A DNA stretch of 64,000 bases from the NCBI RefSeq assembly GCF_022808985.1, contig NZ_JAKZFT010000003.1, forward strand, positions 186,001 to 250,000, in the 5' to 3' direction. Under the pieces are notes generated by a model. The model was not told the origin of the DNA, made no database searches, and worked only from the letters and a program-made list of their open reading frames with translations. Positions 26,450-36,120 of the stretch are shown here, piece after piece; position 1 is the first letter of the stretch; each line of letters begins with the position of its first letter. This stretch comes from Geotalea sp. SG265 (GTDB lineage Bacteria; Desulfobacterota; Desulfuromonadia; Geobacterales; Geobacteraceae). The position numbers and the translations under genes were made by a program.

Positions 26450-26918
26450 TGCAAGCCCCTCCTGTCCTTTTCCCCAGGTTTAGCCTGGCTTGTGAAACAA
26501 CAATACTGTCTACAACTGCTGAATTGACGACAGACGTATCACCGGTTGGGACAATACATAGTGAACCCTGGGTGCCATTGGTAAGCCCCTGGGCATCAAA
26601 AGTAAGAAGCGTACCATTATTCCATGTAATTTTATATGGCAAGTCTTTCACACTAATTGGTGCCACAGACACAGACGTATCATCAGTTGCATATATCTTC
26701 AATTGATAATCTGTGATGACGACGCTACGGGGGGTTTTGGTATAGAGTGCCTGCAGGCGGACCTCCATAAGGTCGGCATGTATCTTTTTGATCTGGTTTT
26801 CAATACCGGATTTGAGGTTCATCTCCCTCCAGTTAAGGGTTGCAATGGCCAGCAACGTTGCCATTATGGCAATGACGACTACCAGTTCCACCAATGAGAA
26901 GCCGCGTTGACTTGTCAT
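26424..26918 (-). CDS. fimT: Minor pilin FimT/GspH-like protein
   Basis: 164 residues: leader MTSQRG cleaved before FSLVELVVVIAIMATLLAIA, Glu+5 present. The GspH/FimT-type globular domain ends in GKRTGGACSAG. Its ATG follows the pilY1 TGA by one base, so translation is coupled to pilY1. Confidence 0.85.
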   Translation of the reverse strand: MTSQRGFSLVELVVVIAIMATLLAIATLNWREMNLKSGIENQIKKIHADLMEVRLQALYTKTPRSVVITDYQLKIYATDDTSVSVAPISVKDLPYKITWNNGTLLTFDAQGLTNGTQGSLCIVPTGDTSVVNSAVVDSIVVSQARLNLGKRTGGACSAGNITQQ

Positions 26919-26919
26919 A

Positions 26920-29900
26920 TCAATGTTCCCGGATGTGAAGGATTTTCTTCACTGGCTTGTTCAAGCTGCTACTGATTACCGGCGGTGCGTCTGACGGCGG
27001 CTTGCCGGTCATCGGGCTCGTCATCCGCCGGTTCAGCTTATCCGTGAAGGCACTTGAAAGATCTACTTCACTGAATTCTCCAGTTGAAAGCTGGATCAAC
27101 GCTTTACCCTTGAGCGCGTTGCTTGCAGCCTGGCCACCGGTATCGTATTTTACCCCCCAGAGGAAAGAATTGCCGCCGTATCCGCAAACATCCATGGTCG
27201 GCTTGAATGAGGTAAAAAAGACCGTCCCGTTTGTCAGGGCAACGGTATCGGTAACAACCCTCTCTGCTCCTTCGCTTGCGGTGACCGTATCGAGATCGAT
27301 CCGCCAGCCTTTATCGGTCGCCCCTAGTGTTGATACAGAGGATGTCTGATTGACCAGTGACCCTGCTGTTACCGTAGCGGTACAGGTACCATCCAGAACG
27401 TTGCCTGGACGGGTTGCAGTGTTGTAGCAAGGTTCCTGAATCCCCAAAAGGGCTCTTCTGTTGTCGTTATCGTCGAGAGTCGATGAATCTCGGTAGTAGT
27501 AACGGCCAGTGCCGAAATATAGCCAAAGATTCTTGTTGAGCGCCCTGGTATCCTGGGTCCTGGCAATGGAGGTGGTCACCGGGCCGATTCCCTCTATCAC
27601 CTTGCTCCCCGCCCAGTGCGTAGGGTCCTGATCCTCCTTGGTCATGACCCTGACAACGCCGCCGTTCGTCCATTTGCCGTCGGTCCCCAGTGTCACATAC
27701 CCGGAATAGATTGCATCATCCTGATAATTGCCCGCATTTGAGGGGTCACGGCGATCGGCATCGATGGAGCCGCCAAGCAAAGTGCCTGCGAATGCATCGT
27801 CAATATTTGGGGCGTCAAGCCCGTTGAACGTGATCGTCCGAAGGAGCGTCCCGCTCCTCAGGTCGACCACGAAATACCTTAGATGATGGGTAGACTCACC
27901 CATGAACTGATGTGAGCCTGGGTCGATAGGGCCAAAGGGACCGTTACCGAAAACGGCAAACCATCGTCCGTTCTTATCTTTGTCGCCTATGCGAACGATA
28001 GCAGGTGCAGTAGTGGAGTAGCCCAGCAGATTATTACTGAACTCCCAGAGGAATTTGGGGTTATTGGGGTCAGTGACATCCAGGGCAAAGTAAGAGGAAT
28101 AGCCGATGCCACTGATGGGGGTCTTGACGCAGTTTCCGCTTGCCCCTTCGGTACAGATTTCTCCGCTGACATTATTGCGGGAAGCCCCTCCCACCCCCAT
28201 GCCACCTATGACTATGGTCCGCCAGGTATTCTTGGTGGCATCCAGGTTATTACTGCTATCAACAAACGGTATTGAACCGTTCCGCGGTTTGCTGCATTCC
28301 CAGTAGCTTGAAGGGATGCAGGTACCGGTGTTGGTGTCGCCTATACTGGCATCGAAAACAACGGTCCTGCCATCAACGTAGTAGAGGTGGCTGTAACCCT
28401 TGTCAGTCGCATACTTCAGGTACGGGAGGGAATTTTTGGGAATAAAAGCCCATTGCTCATCGCCAAGCGACTCACCGGTTATGGGCGTTAGCTGGGCCTT
28501 CTGGAATCCCGTCGATTTCACCGACAACTTCCCCAGATTGAAAGCATGGAGCATACCATCGTTGGCGCCCACGTACACCTTGCCACGGCCTTGATATTGG
28601 TTTGAATTGACGTAGGCCTCATAGGTCTTATCGCTGTAGCCACCCGGTGAAGGGAGGTCATAGGTATTGAGACGGATGGTGGATTGGATGCGGGGGGTGG
28701 AGGAGATGATATCGCCCAGCTTCCACTCCTGGTTATAACTATCGCAGGTTGCGCCTGATGAACAGTCAGCCGCTGTCGAGCACCTCACATTACTGTCGGA
28801 GCAGACAGACATGGTAACTTTGCGGGGACGATATTTACAGTCAGCATTCAGACAAGGAGCGGTTGTGTCATCGACTTGATCGGTCCCCAAAGTATAATCG
28901 ATTAACTTCGTGGCAAGGGCTCCGCGTTGGGTATCCGTACCGGCGGGTATCTGGAGAGCATCCCACACGCCGGAGGTTGCATTATTCAAGGCGGTTAATT
29001 CCACCGGAGTACTGTCTTGGGTAGAGTTGTAACCGGTATAAATGGTCCGGGCGGAAGTACGCTTCCACAACAGTGCACCGGCACGCCAGATGCTCTTGAC
29101 GTAATCGGGATCGATAAGCCCACCCACCTTATTACTGTCGGTGACAACGCCGTCGCCGTCGGAATCGGAATACCGCTGGGCCATTGTTTTGTCCGAGCTT
29201 GCGTCGAAAGGGAATCTGACCACATAATCGCTGACCAGATTGAGTTTCAGGTCCCTTACGGTATCTTCACGAATGGAGCTGTTCTGAATGTAGGGATCCA
29301 CATAGTACCAGAGATTTTGCATCTCGCCGATCCAGTTGACTGCGGTGGATCCATCGAAAATTTTCTGCGGATAAAAAACTGCCTGCAGAAGATTGGCGCC
29401 ACTACCCTCGCTGTTGCTGAGGATCGAAGCGGCAGTACCAGAAGCAGCCTTGGCAGCTACGGTCGAGAACGCCGTGTCGATCTGGTTGTAAAGTGATGCG
29501 GGATCGGACGCCGAGAATAGTGAGGTGCCTCCGTTTGTTGCGGTATTAGTCATGAGTGTCTTCGGATCGCAGAGCCCCGGCTGAGTGGAGGTCTGCGGGC
29601 CGGAGTAGACAACGTACGTGGTGATGGACTCGCTGGAGTTTTGGGGAGTGGTGGTGCTTGCTGTGCCGGATGTGGTCAGAGTCTTGATGTTTCGGTTCTT
29701 AGCCACCCAGGCCAGATCGCTGATGCTCCTGCTCCCCGAATACGAGGGGCAGGCAGCTGTTGCCCCATGAACATTCGAGGGGTCGTACCCGGTATCGCCG
29801 GGTCTGTAGGTCGTCGCGCCGATAGTGTAGGGCACTTGGGAGGCGTAGAGCGTGGCAAGCGCCTCGGAATCCACATGCTGGTCGGCGGTTGACATGCCGT

Positions 29901-32103
29901 CGGTGATGAGCAGCAGATTGTTCGACTGGCACCGGAACTGGGAAGGGTTCTTATCGGTGACGTAGCTTGTGGCCGTATTCGGGCCGAGAACGCTGAAGTT
30001 CAGATCCCTGCTGTATGGCGGAGAAACCCCGTAATTGTTTGAACGGGCGAAATACCCCATGGCATTGTAGAATGCCTCGGCAAACGGAGTCCACGATGTC
30101 GCCGGGATCTGGTCGATGCTGCTTATCAGACCGGTGCTGTGATTCCCTATCGACGGTTTGCAGTACTGTCCGCTTGGAGTCTGAGTTGCGCAATCCGAGT
30201 CAACGGTGCAGGGGAATGTGGTCGTCGCCGAACAGAATCCTGCGCCCACGTATGCCTTGATCGCACCGCCATCGGCCTTGGCGAGCGCCCCGCACTTCTC
30301 CCCTGTCGGACAGTCGGTGTCAAAATAACATATCCTCGTCGCCGTAACGCTGCAGGTCTTCACACAGGGGATCGAGCTCGTTCCGCCGCACTCCGAACCG
30401 GTGCCGTTGTTCTGGAAGGTCATGGCCCCGAAGCGGATACGGTCGCTGTACTTGTCTATCAAACCGGTTTGCGCCGCAGCGCCCACCTTGACCGGAAAAG
30501 AGCCGACATTGGTTAGGCCTGCCAGCCCCTGCTGCATGACGAACCCAGGAATACTGGCGCTGACCGTGGTATTGGTGGCGGAGGTGGATGACGGATCAGC
30601 GATCGGGGTCGTAGCAACGTTAACCTGGCAGTAATTCTGCATCTGCGTCACATCTGTCATGCCGGTCTGAGCAGTACCGTCGGGGTTTTTGCATGGGCCG
30701 GTAAAATCAGTGCCGTTCCAGCAGGCGCCCAGATAGCCGGAGAAAGAGGTCCCGCCTACAGTATAGGTCAATACGCTTGAGCAGACGGAGAAACCGTTGT
30801 TCGGATCGGTGAGCCTGTTGGGGGGTATGGAGGCATAGACCATCTTACATTCGTTTTCCAGGGCGTTCAAATTGGTGCTATAGCTGGGGGTGCCAGGTGT
30901 CATGCCCTGGTAGCAGTTGTGGAGAGAGTGGTTCCACATGCTGGTCGGGTTGAGAACCGTGGTACCGGCCCCTAGGCAGGACTTGGTGGAATTTTGGAAC
31001 GACCCCAGGTTTGGCGGAGTTCCGCTGACCACATTTATCCAGTTGTTCATCGCCTGAAGACAGGCATCCGCATTGTAAACACCTGCATATATGTCGATAT
31101 GAGTCTGCCCGTACTCGGTCGCCAGGCTCTGGGTCGAAGCGATGCCCCCCGACGTCCCCCCCCGGATGGCAAAGGTGAGATTCACCCCTGTCACACTCTT
31201 TAAAAATTCCCGGCCGCCGCACCCCCTTGACTCGGAGATCAGCTGATTGGCTGTCGTATCGAACTTGCCGCCGGTCAATATCTTCTTCTCCACATCGAAC
31301 TTGGACATGGTCAGCCAGTTGAGAAAATTCCCGCTCGCCACGAAACCGGTCGAGTTGGCAACCACCGTTTCGGCGCTGCCGGTCCCCGTGGTGTTGACAC
31401 AGAAGTAGGCCGGCGTTCCGGCTGTGTACGTGCAGGTCGCAGGCATGGTCGCGCCGCTTGCGAAATTGTTGGCGGTGTAGCTGTAGATGGCCGCAGGGTC
31501 AAAATAGCCGTAGTAAGTGGTAGCGGTTGCGTATGTTGTGTCGTAACACTGACGGCTGGCGTTGCACCTGTTGTTGCAGGTGTCGCCCGCAATCCAGGTG
31601 ACACCTGCAGCCGCTGCCCCACTGCAGTCGGTGTCGGAGGAGCATGCTATCGGGCTGATCGTTGCCGGCGAAATCACCGTAGCCGCGGTGCAGACGTTCC
31701 GGCCGGACTTTGGACCGGTCAGAACGCACGTATCGGTAGGGAATCCGGGAATGGCCCGACAGTCGGCATCGGTATTACATGCCGCCTTGGTAGTCGTAGC
31801 CGCCGTCGTTACATAGCTCCCCACGCAGTAGGCCTGACCGGCCGTGGCGCACTGTGCGTCGGCCGTGCAGAGCGTGGTCGGGCCGTTTGCGCAGTACTTG
31901 TTGCCGGCGTCCTGGTAGGCCAGATCGTACATACTGGCCGAGTTGTCGATCATCAGGAGCAGGTTCGGCTTGATGCCGGCAGTAATGAACGGGGGGGTAA
32001 TGCAGAATTGATTGCCTGAATCAGCCTGGGACGAAGATGGAAGTACGATCGTGAGAAATGCGAGAAATCCGATTGTTGCCTTGAGATTTACAATGGAAAG
32101 CAT
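26920..32103 (-). CDS. pilY1: PilY1-like type IV pilus tip adhesin
   Basis: 1727 residues, secreted (signal peptide ending SSSQADSG). Near the N-terminus a von Willebrand A-like fold starts LLLMIDNSASM with the MIDAS residues DxSxS. The C-terminal half has the PilC/PilY1 beta-propeller (GKVYVGANDGMLHAFNLGK, IGDKDKNGRWFAVFGNGPFG). Calcium loops DSDGDGVVTD and GDKDKNGRW are visible. Between them are repeated cysteine motifs of the form CxxDxxC (CTADAQC, CNTDADC, CSSDTDC, CYFDTDC, CTVDSDC), unusual for the family. It probably caps the minor pilin complex and mediates adhesion or surface sensing. First gene behind the sigma-54 promoter. Confidence 0.88.
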   Translation of the reverse strand: MLSIVNLKATIGFLAFLTIVLPSSSQADSGNQFCITPPFITAGIKPNLLLMIDNSASMYDLAYQDAGNKYCANGPTTLCTADAQCATAGQAYCVGSYVTTAATTTKAACNTDADCRAIPGFPTDTCVLTGPKSGRNVCTAATVISPATISPIACSSDTDCSGAAAAGVTWIAGDTCNNRCNASRQCYDTTYATATTYYGYFDPAAIYSYTANNFASGATMPATCTYTAGTPAYFCVNTTGTGSAETVVANSTGFVASGNFLNWLTMSKFDVEKKILTGGKFDTTANQLISESRGCGGREFLKSVTGVNLTFAIRGGTSGGIASTQSLATEYGQTHIDIYAGVYNADACLQAMNNWINVVSGTPPNLGSFQNSTKSCLGAGTTVLNPTSMWNHSLHNCYQGMTPGTPSYSTNLNALENECKMVYASIPPNRLTDPNNGFSVCSSVLTYTVGGTSFSGYLGACWNGTDFTGPCKNPDGTAQTGMTDVTQMQNYCQVNVATTPIADPSSTSATNTTVSASIPGFVMQQGLAGLTNVGSFPVKVGAAAQTGLIDKYSDRIRFGAMTFQNNGTGSECGGTSSIPCVKTCSVTATRICYFDTDCPTGEKCGALAKADGGAIKAYVGAGFCSATTTFPCTVDSDCATQTPSGQYCKPSIGNHSTGLISSIDQIPATSWTPFAEAFYNAMGYFARSNNYGVSPPYSRDLNFSVLGPNTATSYVTDKNPSQFRCQSNNLLLITDGMSTADQHVDSEALATLYASQVPYTIGATTYRPGDTGYDPSNVHGATAACPSYSGSRSISDLAWVAKNRNIKTLTTSGTASTTTPQNSSESITTYVVYSGPQTSTQPGLCDPKTLMTNTATNGGTSLFSASDPASLYNQIDTAFSTVAAKAASGTAASILSNSEGSGANLLQAVFYPQKIFDGSTAVNWIGEMQNLWYYVDPYIQNSSIREDTVRDLKLNLVSDYVVRFPFDASSDKTMAQRYSDSDGDGVVTDSNKVGGLIDPDYVKSIWRAGALLWKRTSARTIYTGYNSTQDSTPVELTALNNATSGVWDALQIPAGTDTQRGALATKLIDYTLGTDQVDDTTAPCLNADCKYRPRKVTMSVCSDSNVRCSTAADCSSGATCDSYNQEWKLGDIISSTPRIQSTIRLNTYDLPSPGGYSDKTYEAYVNSNQYQGRGKVYVGANDGMLHAFNLGKLSVKSTGFQKAQLTPITGESLGDEQWAFIPKNSLPYLKYATDKGYSHLYYVDGRTVVFDASIGDTNTGTCIPSSYWECSKPRNGSIPFVDSSNNLDATKNTWRTIVIGGMGVGGASRNNVSGEICTEGASGNCVKTPISGIGYSSYFALDVTDPNNPKFLWEFSNNLLGYSTTAPAIVRIGDKDKNGRWFAVFGNGPFGPIDPGSHQFMGESTHHLRYFVVDLRSGTLLRTITFNGLDAPNIDDAFAGTLLGGSIDADRRDPSNAGNYQDDAIYSGYVTLGTDGKWTNGGVVRVMTKEDQDPTHWAGSKVIEGIGPVTTSIARTQDTRALNKNLWLYFGTGRYYYRDSSTLDDNDNRRALLGIQEPCYNTATRPGNVLDGTCTATVTAGSLVNQTSSVSTLGATDKGWRIDLDTVTASEGAERVVTDTVALTNGTVFFTSFKPTMDVCGYGGNSFLWGVKYDTGGQAASNALKGKALIQLSTGEFSEVDLSSAFTDKLNRRMTSPMTGKPPSDAPPVISSSLNKPVKKILHIREH

Positions 32104-32182
32104 ATGTACCTCACCTTCAGCAGATCTTTTAGTAATTGATTAACCCTGTCAGCAAAAGCAATCATCGGAGCAAAATCAGACC

Positions 32183-32199
32183 AGCAAAGATCGTGCCCT
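32183..32199 (-). promoter_or_regulatory. Sigma-54 promoter upstream of pilY1
   Basis: The minus strand reads GGGCACGATCTTTGCT. The invariant GG (-24) and GC (-12) are separated by exactly ten bases, and GGCACG and TTGCT match consensus apart from one base. The predicted start, about 12 bases on, leaves a leader of about 70 bases with GGTGAGGT before the pilY1 ATG. The gene immediately upstream encodes a sigma-54 activator. Confidence 0.8.
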
Positions 32200-32242
32200 A
32201 TACCAGCCCCATCGAAAGCAAAGGTTTACGCAATATTCTTCG

Positions 32243-32252
32243 GGAGCGCTCC
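32243..32252. promoter_or_regulatory. Palindrome at an upstream-activator position
   Basis: GGAGCGCTCC is a perfect ten-base palindrome about 45 bases upstream of the -24 element. This is a plausible enhancer-like site for the adjacent NtrC-type regulator, by position only. Confidence 0.35.
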
Positions 32253-32307
32253 TGGGGAACTATGCATTTTTTTCATAGTTGTCCGCCGCGCTGCGCAAAA
32301 ATCGTCA

Positions 32308-33678
32308 TCACTCCATGCCATACTCCTTGATCTTGTAAAGAAGGGCGCGTTGGCTTATCTCCAGCAATTTTGCCGCGTGGGTTCGGTTACCCCCGGTCTG
32401 TTCCAGGGCCTGCCTGATCAACTCGCGTTCGATGGTCTCTTCTGCCTGCTTGATGGACATGGATGAAAAATCCAGATTCGGCGTTTTTCCACTTTTTGCA
32501 TCTTTGACCTTCTCCGGCAGACTGTCCACACCGATGTTGCCGCTTTCACAGACCACCAGGGCCCGCTCAATGCAGTTTTCCAATTCCCTGACATTGCCGG
32601 GCCAGTTGTAGTCCATCATCACCCTGAGCGTTTCCGGCGAGCACGCCACTTCCGCCCTTGACATATTCACCGAATGTTTGGCAATGAAGTGGTCCACCAG
32701 CAAGGGGATGTCTTCCTGGCGATCACGCAGGGGCGGGAGGGTAATAGTGAACACATTGAGCCTGAAATAGAGGTCTTCCCTGAAGCGGCCCTCGGAAATT
32801 TCATGCTCAAGATTCTTAGAGGTGGCGGAGATGACGCGCACATCGATCTTTCTCGCGATCGTCCCACCGACAACCCTGATTTCTTCATCCTGCAGGACTC
32901 TCAGGAGCTTTACCTGCAGTGAGAGCGGCATTTCACCAATCTCGTCGAGAAAAAGGGTTCCCCCGTTCGCCTGTTCGAAGAGCCCTACTTTGTCGGCCAG
33001 GGCATCGGTAAATGCACCTCTTACATGGCCGAAAAGTTCCGACTCAAGGAGGGTCTCGGGGATCGCAGCACAATTTACGGCAACAAATGGGCGACTTTTC
33101 CGTTTGCTGTTCCTGTGTACCGCCCGGGCTATGAGCTCCTTGCCAGTTCCTGATTCCCCTAGGATCAATACCGTCGTCTTGAAATCCGCGACCTTCTGCA
33201 CCAGGCTGAAAATTTCCTGCATGCGCCGGTTTTTACTGACGATGTCGGCAAAGGAGCATTCCTTCCTCAGTTCATCCCTGAGCATCCGGTTCTCGAATTT
33301 CAACCGCTCCCGTTCTTCGGCCTTGCGCAGGACAAGAGCGATCTCATCGCTCTTGAAGGGCTTGGAAATATAGTCGTATGCCCCAAGCTTCATGCATTCG
33401 ATGGCCGTGTCCTCCGTGCCGTAGGCAGACATCATGATGATTGTGCTTGCGGTGCCGGCTCGATCTATTCCCTTGAGGAAGCCGACGCCGTCAAGGACAG
33501 GCATCTTGATGTCACATAGGATGAAGTCGTAATGCTTTTGAGATACCAGCCTTAACGCTTCGGCCCCTTCCTGGGCCAGGTCGACGCTGTAACCTTGTTT
33601 GCCCAGCATTACCTGCAGCATGTGGCGGAGGTTCTCCTCATCGTCAACGACGAGTATGCATTTTGCAGTCCTCTTCAT
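32308..33678 (-). CDS. NtrC-family sigma-54 response regulator with GAFTDA loop
   Basis: 456 residues: receiver domain (acidic DDE at 12-14, phospho-Asp D56 in ILCDIKMP, K107 in SKPF), AAA+ domain (Walker A GESGTGK at 174-180, Walker B TLFLDEIG at 241-248) and a C-terminal Fis-type HTH (GGNRTHAAKLLEISQRALLYKI). The sigma-54 contact loop, normally GAFTGA, reads GAFTDA at 221-226. It begins six bases after the sensor-kinase stop and lies just upstream of a sigma-54 promoter for pilY1, its likely target. PilR-like in role, although the pilS-pilR pair next to pilA would lie elsewhere. Confidence 0.93.
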   Translation of the reverse strand: MKRTAKCILVVDDEENLRHMLQVMLGKQGYSVDLAQEGAEALRLVSQKHYDFILCDIKMPVLDGVGFLKGIDRAGTASTIIMMSAYGTEDTAIECMKLGAYDYISKPFKSDEIALVLRKAEERERLKFENRMLRDELRKECSFADIVSKNRRMQEIFSLVQKVADFKTTVLILGESGTGKELIARAVHRNSKRKSRPFVAVNCAAIPETLLESELFGHVRGAFTDALADKVGLFEQANGGTLFLDEIGEMPLSLQVKLLRVLQDEEIRVVGGTIARKIDVRVISATSKNLEHEISEGRFREDLYFRLNVFTITLPPLRDRQEDIPLLVDHFIAKHSVNMSRAEVACSPETLRVMMDYNWPGNVRELENCIERALVVCESGNIGVDSLPEKVKDAKSGKTPNLDFSSMSIKQAEETIERELIRQALEQTGGNRTHAAKLLEISQRALLYKIKEYGME

Positions 33679-33684
33679 AGGTCC

Positions 33685-35262
33685 TTACCTTTCGGGAACC
33701 GGCAGCCATACGGTAACCGCCGTCCCCTTACCGGTTTCGCTTTCAGCAACTATCCTGCCGTTAAAAGAATCGATGATCCGCGCGCAGATGGCCAATCCAA
33801 GACCTGTCCCCTTACCCGGTTCCTTGGTGGTAAAGAAGGGATCGAAAATTTTTTCAAGGTGTTCTGCGACAATTCCTTCACCCGTATCCAGTACCGAAAT
33901 GGTCACCCAACCGTTAAGACACTGCGAGATGAGCTTTCCGCCCCTGAAGGCATTGTTGCCGTCCCCCTTCCGTCTCCCCACAATCCCGCCGCCACTATCT
34001 TGTTTAAGCAGCGGGGCGACATCTCCCAGCACAAGCTCTGTTCTTATTTCCAGGCTTCCCCCTGCAGCCATGGCATCCCTGGCGTTTATCACCAGGTTGA
34101 TGAGAACCTGCTGCAACTGATGGGGGTCCACCTCCACACAGGGGAGATCCCCCCCCGAAGCAATGGAAAGGTTCAGGCGTTTGAGTACCCCCTGCTCCTG
34201 GAGGAGTCCGACAGTGTCGTTTACCAGTCGAGGAACATCAACCTGCTCACGCTGGGACTGGGTGGGCCGGGCGTAATCGAGCAGTCCGCGAACGATGCGA
34301 TCGATGCGGCTCGCTTCGGCCTCGATCCTGTTTACATAATCGGTCTTTACATCATCATCCTTCAGTTCATCCTTCAGAATGCCGGCATAACCAATGATAG
34401 CGGCAAGGGGCGTACCGACTTCGTGGGCCGTGCCTGCGGCAAGCAGGCCAACGGAGGCCATTTTCTCCGATCGTATGGATTCTTCCCTCGCGGTCTGAAG
34501 GTCCCGGTTTGCCTGCTCAAGGTATTGTACGGTCCGCTCCACCTCAAGCCGCTTTTGTTCCAGCACTTCGGCCATGGTATTGAAGGATTCTGCAAGTTCC
34601 GCTATTTCTGCGCTCCCAGGAACCTTCACCGTATGGCGATAGTCGCCCGAGGCTATCCGTGCAGTGGCAGTCAGGAGTTTCCGCACAGGCACCACTACTA
34701 TGCGCGACAGCATGAATGAACCGATGCCGAGCAGGAGGAGAAAATCCAGTACAAAGTAAGCAACAAACATACGCCGGGATCCAGCCAGACGCTCCTGAGC
34801 CCTTTTCAGGGAAATAGTAAGGCGAGCCGCCCCAGTGATTTTATTTGCTGCCTCGATTGGGGCATAACGATAGATGAACCGGCCATCGCGGCTGTAAGCA
34901 TAGGTCGCCCTGCCGGTTGCCAGCGTTTCTTGCAGTTGTCTGTCGGAATTTCGAAAGTCGCCTGCGGAATAAATCGTTCGTCCCCCCGCATCCACCACAT
35001 GAATACCTGCGAAGTCTTTCTCTTTGGCTAAGCGTGCTGAAAAATTCCGTATGATGGTATCTCCCGGCAAATTGCCAAGGGACGTGGGAAGGACATCCAC
35101 AAAAGCCGCGAGTAGAATGCGCCCTTCATCATTCTTTTGATGCAGCAGGTCTTTTTCGGCGGTCTTGAAAGAGATGAGACTGAGCAGGAGCCAGGTCAGG
35201 ATCAGCAGACAGGCCAGGGAAGAGAGAATTGAAACGGTAAGGGAAATACGAAAGGGCCTCAT
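33685..35262 (-). CDS. Membrane sensor histidine kinase
   Basis: 525 residues: membrane helix (about 10-32), periplasmic sensor segment (about 33-162), second membrane helix (about 165-190), HAMP (VVVPVRKLLTATARIASGDY), short coiled coil, HisKA with phospho-His H280 in GTAHEVGTPLAAIIGYAG, and an ATPase domain (QVLINLVINARDAM, LDTGEGI, GKGTGLGLAI). The start MRPFRIS at 35262 has GGGGAG upstream and lies just after the pilD stop. It has no PAS domain, unlike classical PilS. Partner of the NtrC-type regulator immediately downstream. Confidence 0.92.
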   Translation of the reverse strand: MRPFRISLTVSILSSLACLLILTWLLLSLISFKTAEKDLLHQKNDEGRILLAAFVDVLPTSLGNLPGDTIIRNFSARLAKEKDFAGIHVVDAGGRTIYSAGDFRNSDRQLQETLATGRATYAYSRDGRFIYRYAPIEAANKITGAARLTISLKRAQERLAGSRRMFVAYFVLDFLLLLGIGSFMLSRIVVVPVRKLLTATARIASGDYRHTVKVPGSAEIAELAESFNTMAEVLEQKRLEVERTVQYLEQANRDLQTAREESIRSEKMASVGLLAAGTAHEVGTPLAAIIGYAGILKDELKDDDVKTDYVNRIEAEASRIDRIVRGLLDYARPTQSQREQVDVPRLVNDTVGLLQEQGVLKRLNLSIASGGDLPCVEVDPHQLQQVLINLVINARDAMAAGGSLEIRTELVLGDVAPLLKQDSGGGIVGRRKGDGNNAFRGGKLISQCLNGWVTISVLDTGEGIVAEHLEKIFDPFFTTKEPGKGTGLGLAICARIIDSFNGRIVAESETGKGTAVTVWLPVPER

Positions 35263-35270
35263 GCGCTCCC

Positions 35271-36062
35271 CTACCCTCCCGGGTTGGGACCGGCCAGAGA
35301 CAGATACCACCAGATTATCTCCCGACCATAGAAAACATAAAGTATTGCGGCGAAGGCAAGAAAAGGTCCGAAGGGAATGGCCAGCTTGGAGTCTTTTTTC
35401 TGCGCCAGCATCAGGGTAATGCCAACCACCGAACCGACCAGAGAAGCGATGAAGATGATAAAAGGAATGGAGCGCCAGCCAAGAAAGGCTCCCATCATGG
35501 CCAGAAGCTTGATATCCCCTCCCCCCATCCCTTCCTTTTTGGTGAGAAACTGGTAGCCGTAGGCAATAATCAATAGACTACCGCCGCCGAGGAGAATGCC
35601 GATCAGCGAATTCTTCCATCCCAGCCATGGCAGAAAAAAAGAGGCGACAAAGCCTATGACGATGCCAGGAAGGCTGATGACATCGGGAATGATCTGGTGT
35701 TCCAGATCGATGAAGGTGATGGCGACAAGGGCAGAGGAAAAGAGAAAAAGCAGCAGGAAGGTCAGGGTCGGACCGAACTTGATGAAGAGAAACAGGGTCA
35801 GAAGCCCGTTCAGCAGTTCGACAACCGGGTACTGGAGGGAAATGGAGGTGTCGCACGAGCGGCACCGGCCCCTTAGAAACAGGTACGAGACGATGGGTAT
35901 GTTATCGTAAAATCTGATTTTGTAGCCGCATTGGAGACAATGGGAAGGGGGAAAGACCACCGATTCCCCCTTGGGCAACCTATAGATGCAAACGTTGAGA
36001 AAGGAGCCGACGACGGCACCGAAAATAAAAGCAAAGAAATAAAAGGTCAGTATGCCTGACAT
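35271..36062 (-). CDS. pilD: Type IV prepilin peptidase / N-methyltransferase PilD
   Basis: Inner-membrane aspartyl protease that cleaves prepilin leaders after Gly and methylates the new N-terminus. 263 residues, about eight membrane helices. The two catalytic aspartates are in FIDLEHQIIPD and GMGGGDIKLLAMMG. The cytoplasmic N-terminal zinc loop has both CxxC pairs (HCLQCGY, RCRSCDT). Its substrates FimT, PilV, PilW and PilX are encoded downstream. Follows valS by 58 bases. Confidence 0.95.
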   Translation of the reverse strand: MSGILTFYFFAFIFGAVVGSFLNVCIYRLPKGESVVFPPSHCLQCGYKIRFYDNIPIVSYLFLRGRCRSCDTSISLQYPVVELLNGLLTLFLFIKFGPTLTFLLLFLFSSALVAITFIDLEHQIIPDVISLPGIVIGFVASFFLPWLGWKNSLIGILLGGGSLLIIAYGYQFLTKKEGMGGGDIKLLAMMGAFLGWRSIPFIIFIASLVGSVVGITLMLAQKKDSKLAIPFGPFLAFAAILYVFYGREIIWWYLSLAGPNPGG

Positions 36063-36120
36063 CCATTAGTCTCCGTACTGAAAGAGCTGTAATTCCTCTC
36101 CCGCCAGTCCAATATGATCG

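Noticed and set aside
32195-32235. A GEMM-like AAACC...GGGG stretch on the minus strand upstream of pilY1
   Set aside because: The GNRA-capped stem, the AAAGCC segment and the second arm are missing, and the region is better explained by the sigma-54 promoter.
32255-32282. ACTATG...CATAGT hairpin near the end of the NtrC-type regulator as its terminator
   Set aside because: The T run is in the loop, not after the stem, so it does not look like an intrinsic terminator.
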